Source: Trichinella spiralis
Lineage: Eukaryota; Nematoda; Enoplea; Trichinellida; Trichinellidae
Direction: 5' to 3'
DNA: 64,000 nucleotides
Assembly (NCBI GenBank): GCA_000181795.3
Contig: CM012955.1
Coordinates: 1,570,954 to 1,634,953 of the forward strand
The position numbers and the translations under genes were made by a program. This document shows, in pieces, positions 63,172 to 64,000 of the stretch. Within the stretch, counting starts at the first letter, position 1; each line of letters starts with the position of its first letter. Under the pieces are notes generated by a model that worked only from the letters and a program-made list of their open reading frames with translations, did not search any database and was not told the DNA's origin.

Positions 63172-64000
63172 GTATGATTATTGATTTTCAAATTTTCAAA
63201 CCGTACACTGAAATTTACTTAAAAATGAATCGACCATATTTATGCAGTGTAGATGTTTTCTTCTTCTTGCTAACATATATTGATCATATCGATGATTGTG
63301 CCGTTTGATCTGGGTCGTTTGGCTTTTGATCACCGAGATTGGCCATCAGTGTGTCCTTATAAGTCGGTCATGCTTCGGTGAATTAATGGTAGCACAGATG
63401 GTGCCTGTGAATTACGGTTGTGAGAGTGTAGGGCAGAGAGGCAGGGAGGGAGGGAAGGCTAGAGGTAAAAATCCTATCTGACCAAAAAGCCGTCTGTGTT
63501 CGTGCTTTTTGTTATCTCTTCTAAAAATGGGCCATTTGAGATTTTTTGATTATTTTAGTGAATTATAATTTTCTTTTCAATCAGCAAGCACGCAGGCATA
63601 CTTTATTATTACAGTTATCTCTATTCGCAATTAAGTACAACGCTACCGTACCGTTCGTTCGTTCATTGGTCGTTCCAAATTTACTTCTTAAATTTTAACA
63701 ACCACTTTACATAACAATCTGTACGTTTTTTACTTCATTCATTGAACATTAAAATTGACTAATTTTATTTTTAAGTTTATAAATTTGTTAAAAATCAATT
63801 TAACAATTGTCCATGCAAATTTTTATTCACGCAACAAATTTGCATATTTTACTTTGCGATTTTTTTGTTTTGTTTCGCATTTCACAAGTGAAAAGTAGAC
63901 GATGTTTTAATTTAAAAAAAGCCAAAAATAAAAAGAACATTAACATATTAACTACTAATGCAATAATATTAATAATGCTTGTGTAGCGCCGTCAGGCGCT
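63172..64000 (+). other. Neurabin intron 5, running off the window
   Basis: Follows the PDZ-containing exon. Contains a GC-balanced islet at 63296-63500 and ends in a short perfect inverted repeat (63985-64000). No further exon is recognisable before the edge. Confidence 0.55.
63985..64000. repeat. Short perfect inverted repeat at the window end
   Basis: AGCGCC, a four-base loop GTCA, then GGCGCT: a 6-bp GC-only stem in AT-rich DNA. Too short to assign a role. Confidence 0.5.

Overview
The window is AT-rich, intron-rich animal nuclear DNA. Genes are split into many exons with GT-AG introns from about 46 bp to almost 5 kb, acceptors are mostly TTTCAG or TTTTAG, and every recognisable protein is metazoan. 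It is not a vertebrate (compact genes, AT-rich code); an ecdysozoan such as a nematode or close relative is my best guess, but nothing here fixes the phylum.

Layout: bases 1-430 are homopolymer runs that look like a low-quality contig end. A diverged direct duplication (about 490-955 and 1764-2225) follows. A kazrin orthologue (minus, 18442 to 2690) has a coiled-coil N-terminal half and three SAM domains. An AT-rich gap leads to an FRMD3/FRMD5-type FERM protein (minus, 26561 to 21546) with a C-terminal membrane anchor. An intronless GFOD-family oxidoreductase (plus, 29604-30824) lies head-to-head with it. A probable small tail-anchored protein (plus, 32994-36346) ends 26 bp before the start of an alpha-carbonic anhydrase (plus, 36373-37867). 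A complete 24-exon TAF1 (minus, 46870 to 38719) is followed by an unrecognised basic two-exon protein (plus, 49162-50590) and a complete 15-exon PRMT7 (minus, 55133 to 51307). The right end holds the first half of a neurabin/spinophilin gene (plus, from about 60139), cut by the window edge inside or just after the PDZ domain.

The genes do not form one pathway. Kazrin, the FERM protein and neurabin all act at the cell cortex or junctions and the cytoskeleton. TAF1 and PRMT7 act in transcription, chromatin and protein methylation. Exon borders below were derived by hand by reading splice sites and checking that codon phase carries across each junction. For FRMD, TAF1, PRMT7 and carbonic anhydrase all phases close, giving about 621, 1940, 668 and 277 residues, close to the usual family lengths. 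No tRNA, rRNA, CRISPR array or recognisable transposon was found. The least explained material is the small tail-anchored gene and its tight spacing to carbonic anhydrase, the basic protein at 49-50.6 kb, the unexplained open frames at 27.4-28.2 kb, 24.9-25.3 kb and 59.3 kb, and a set of GC-balanced islets inside long AT-rich introns and gaps.
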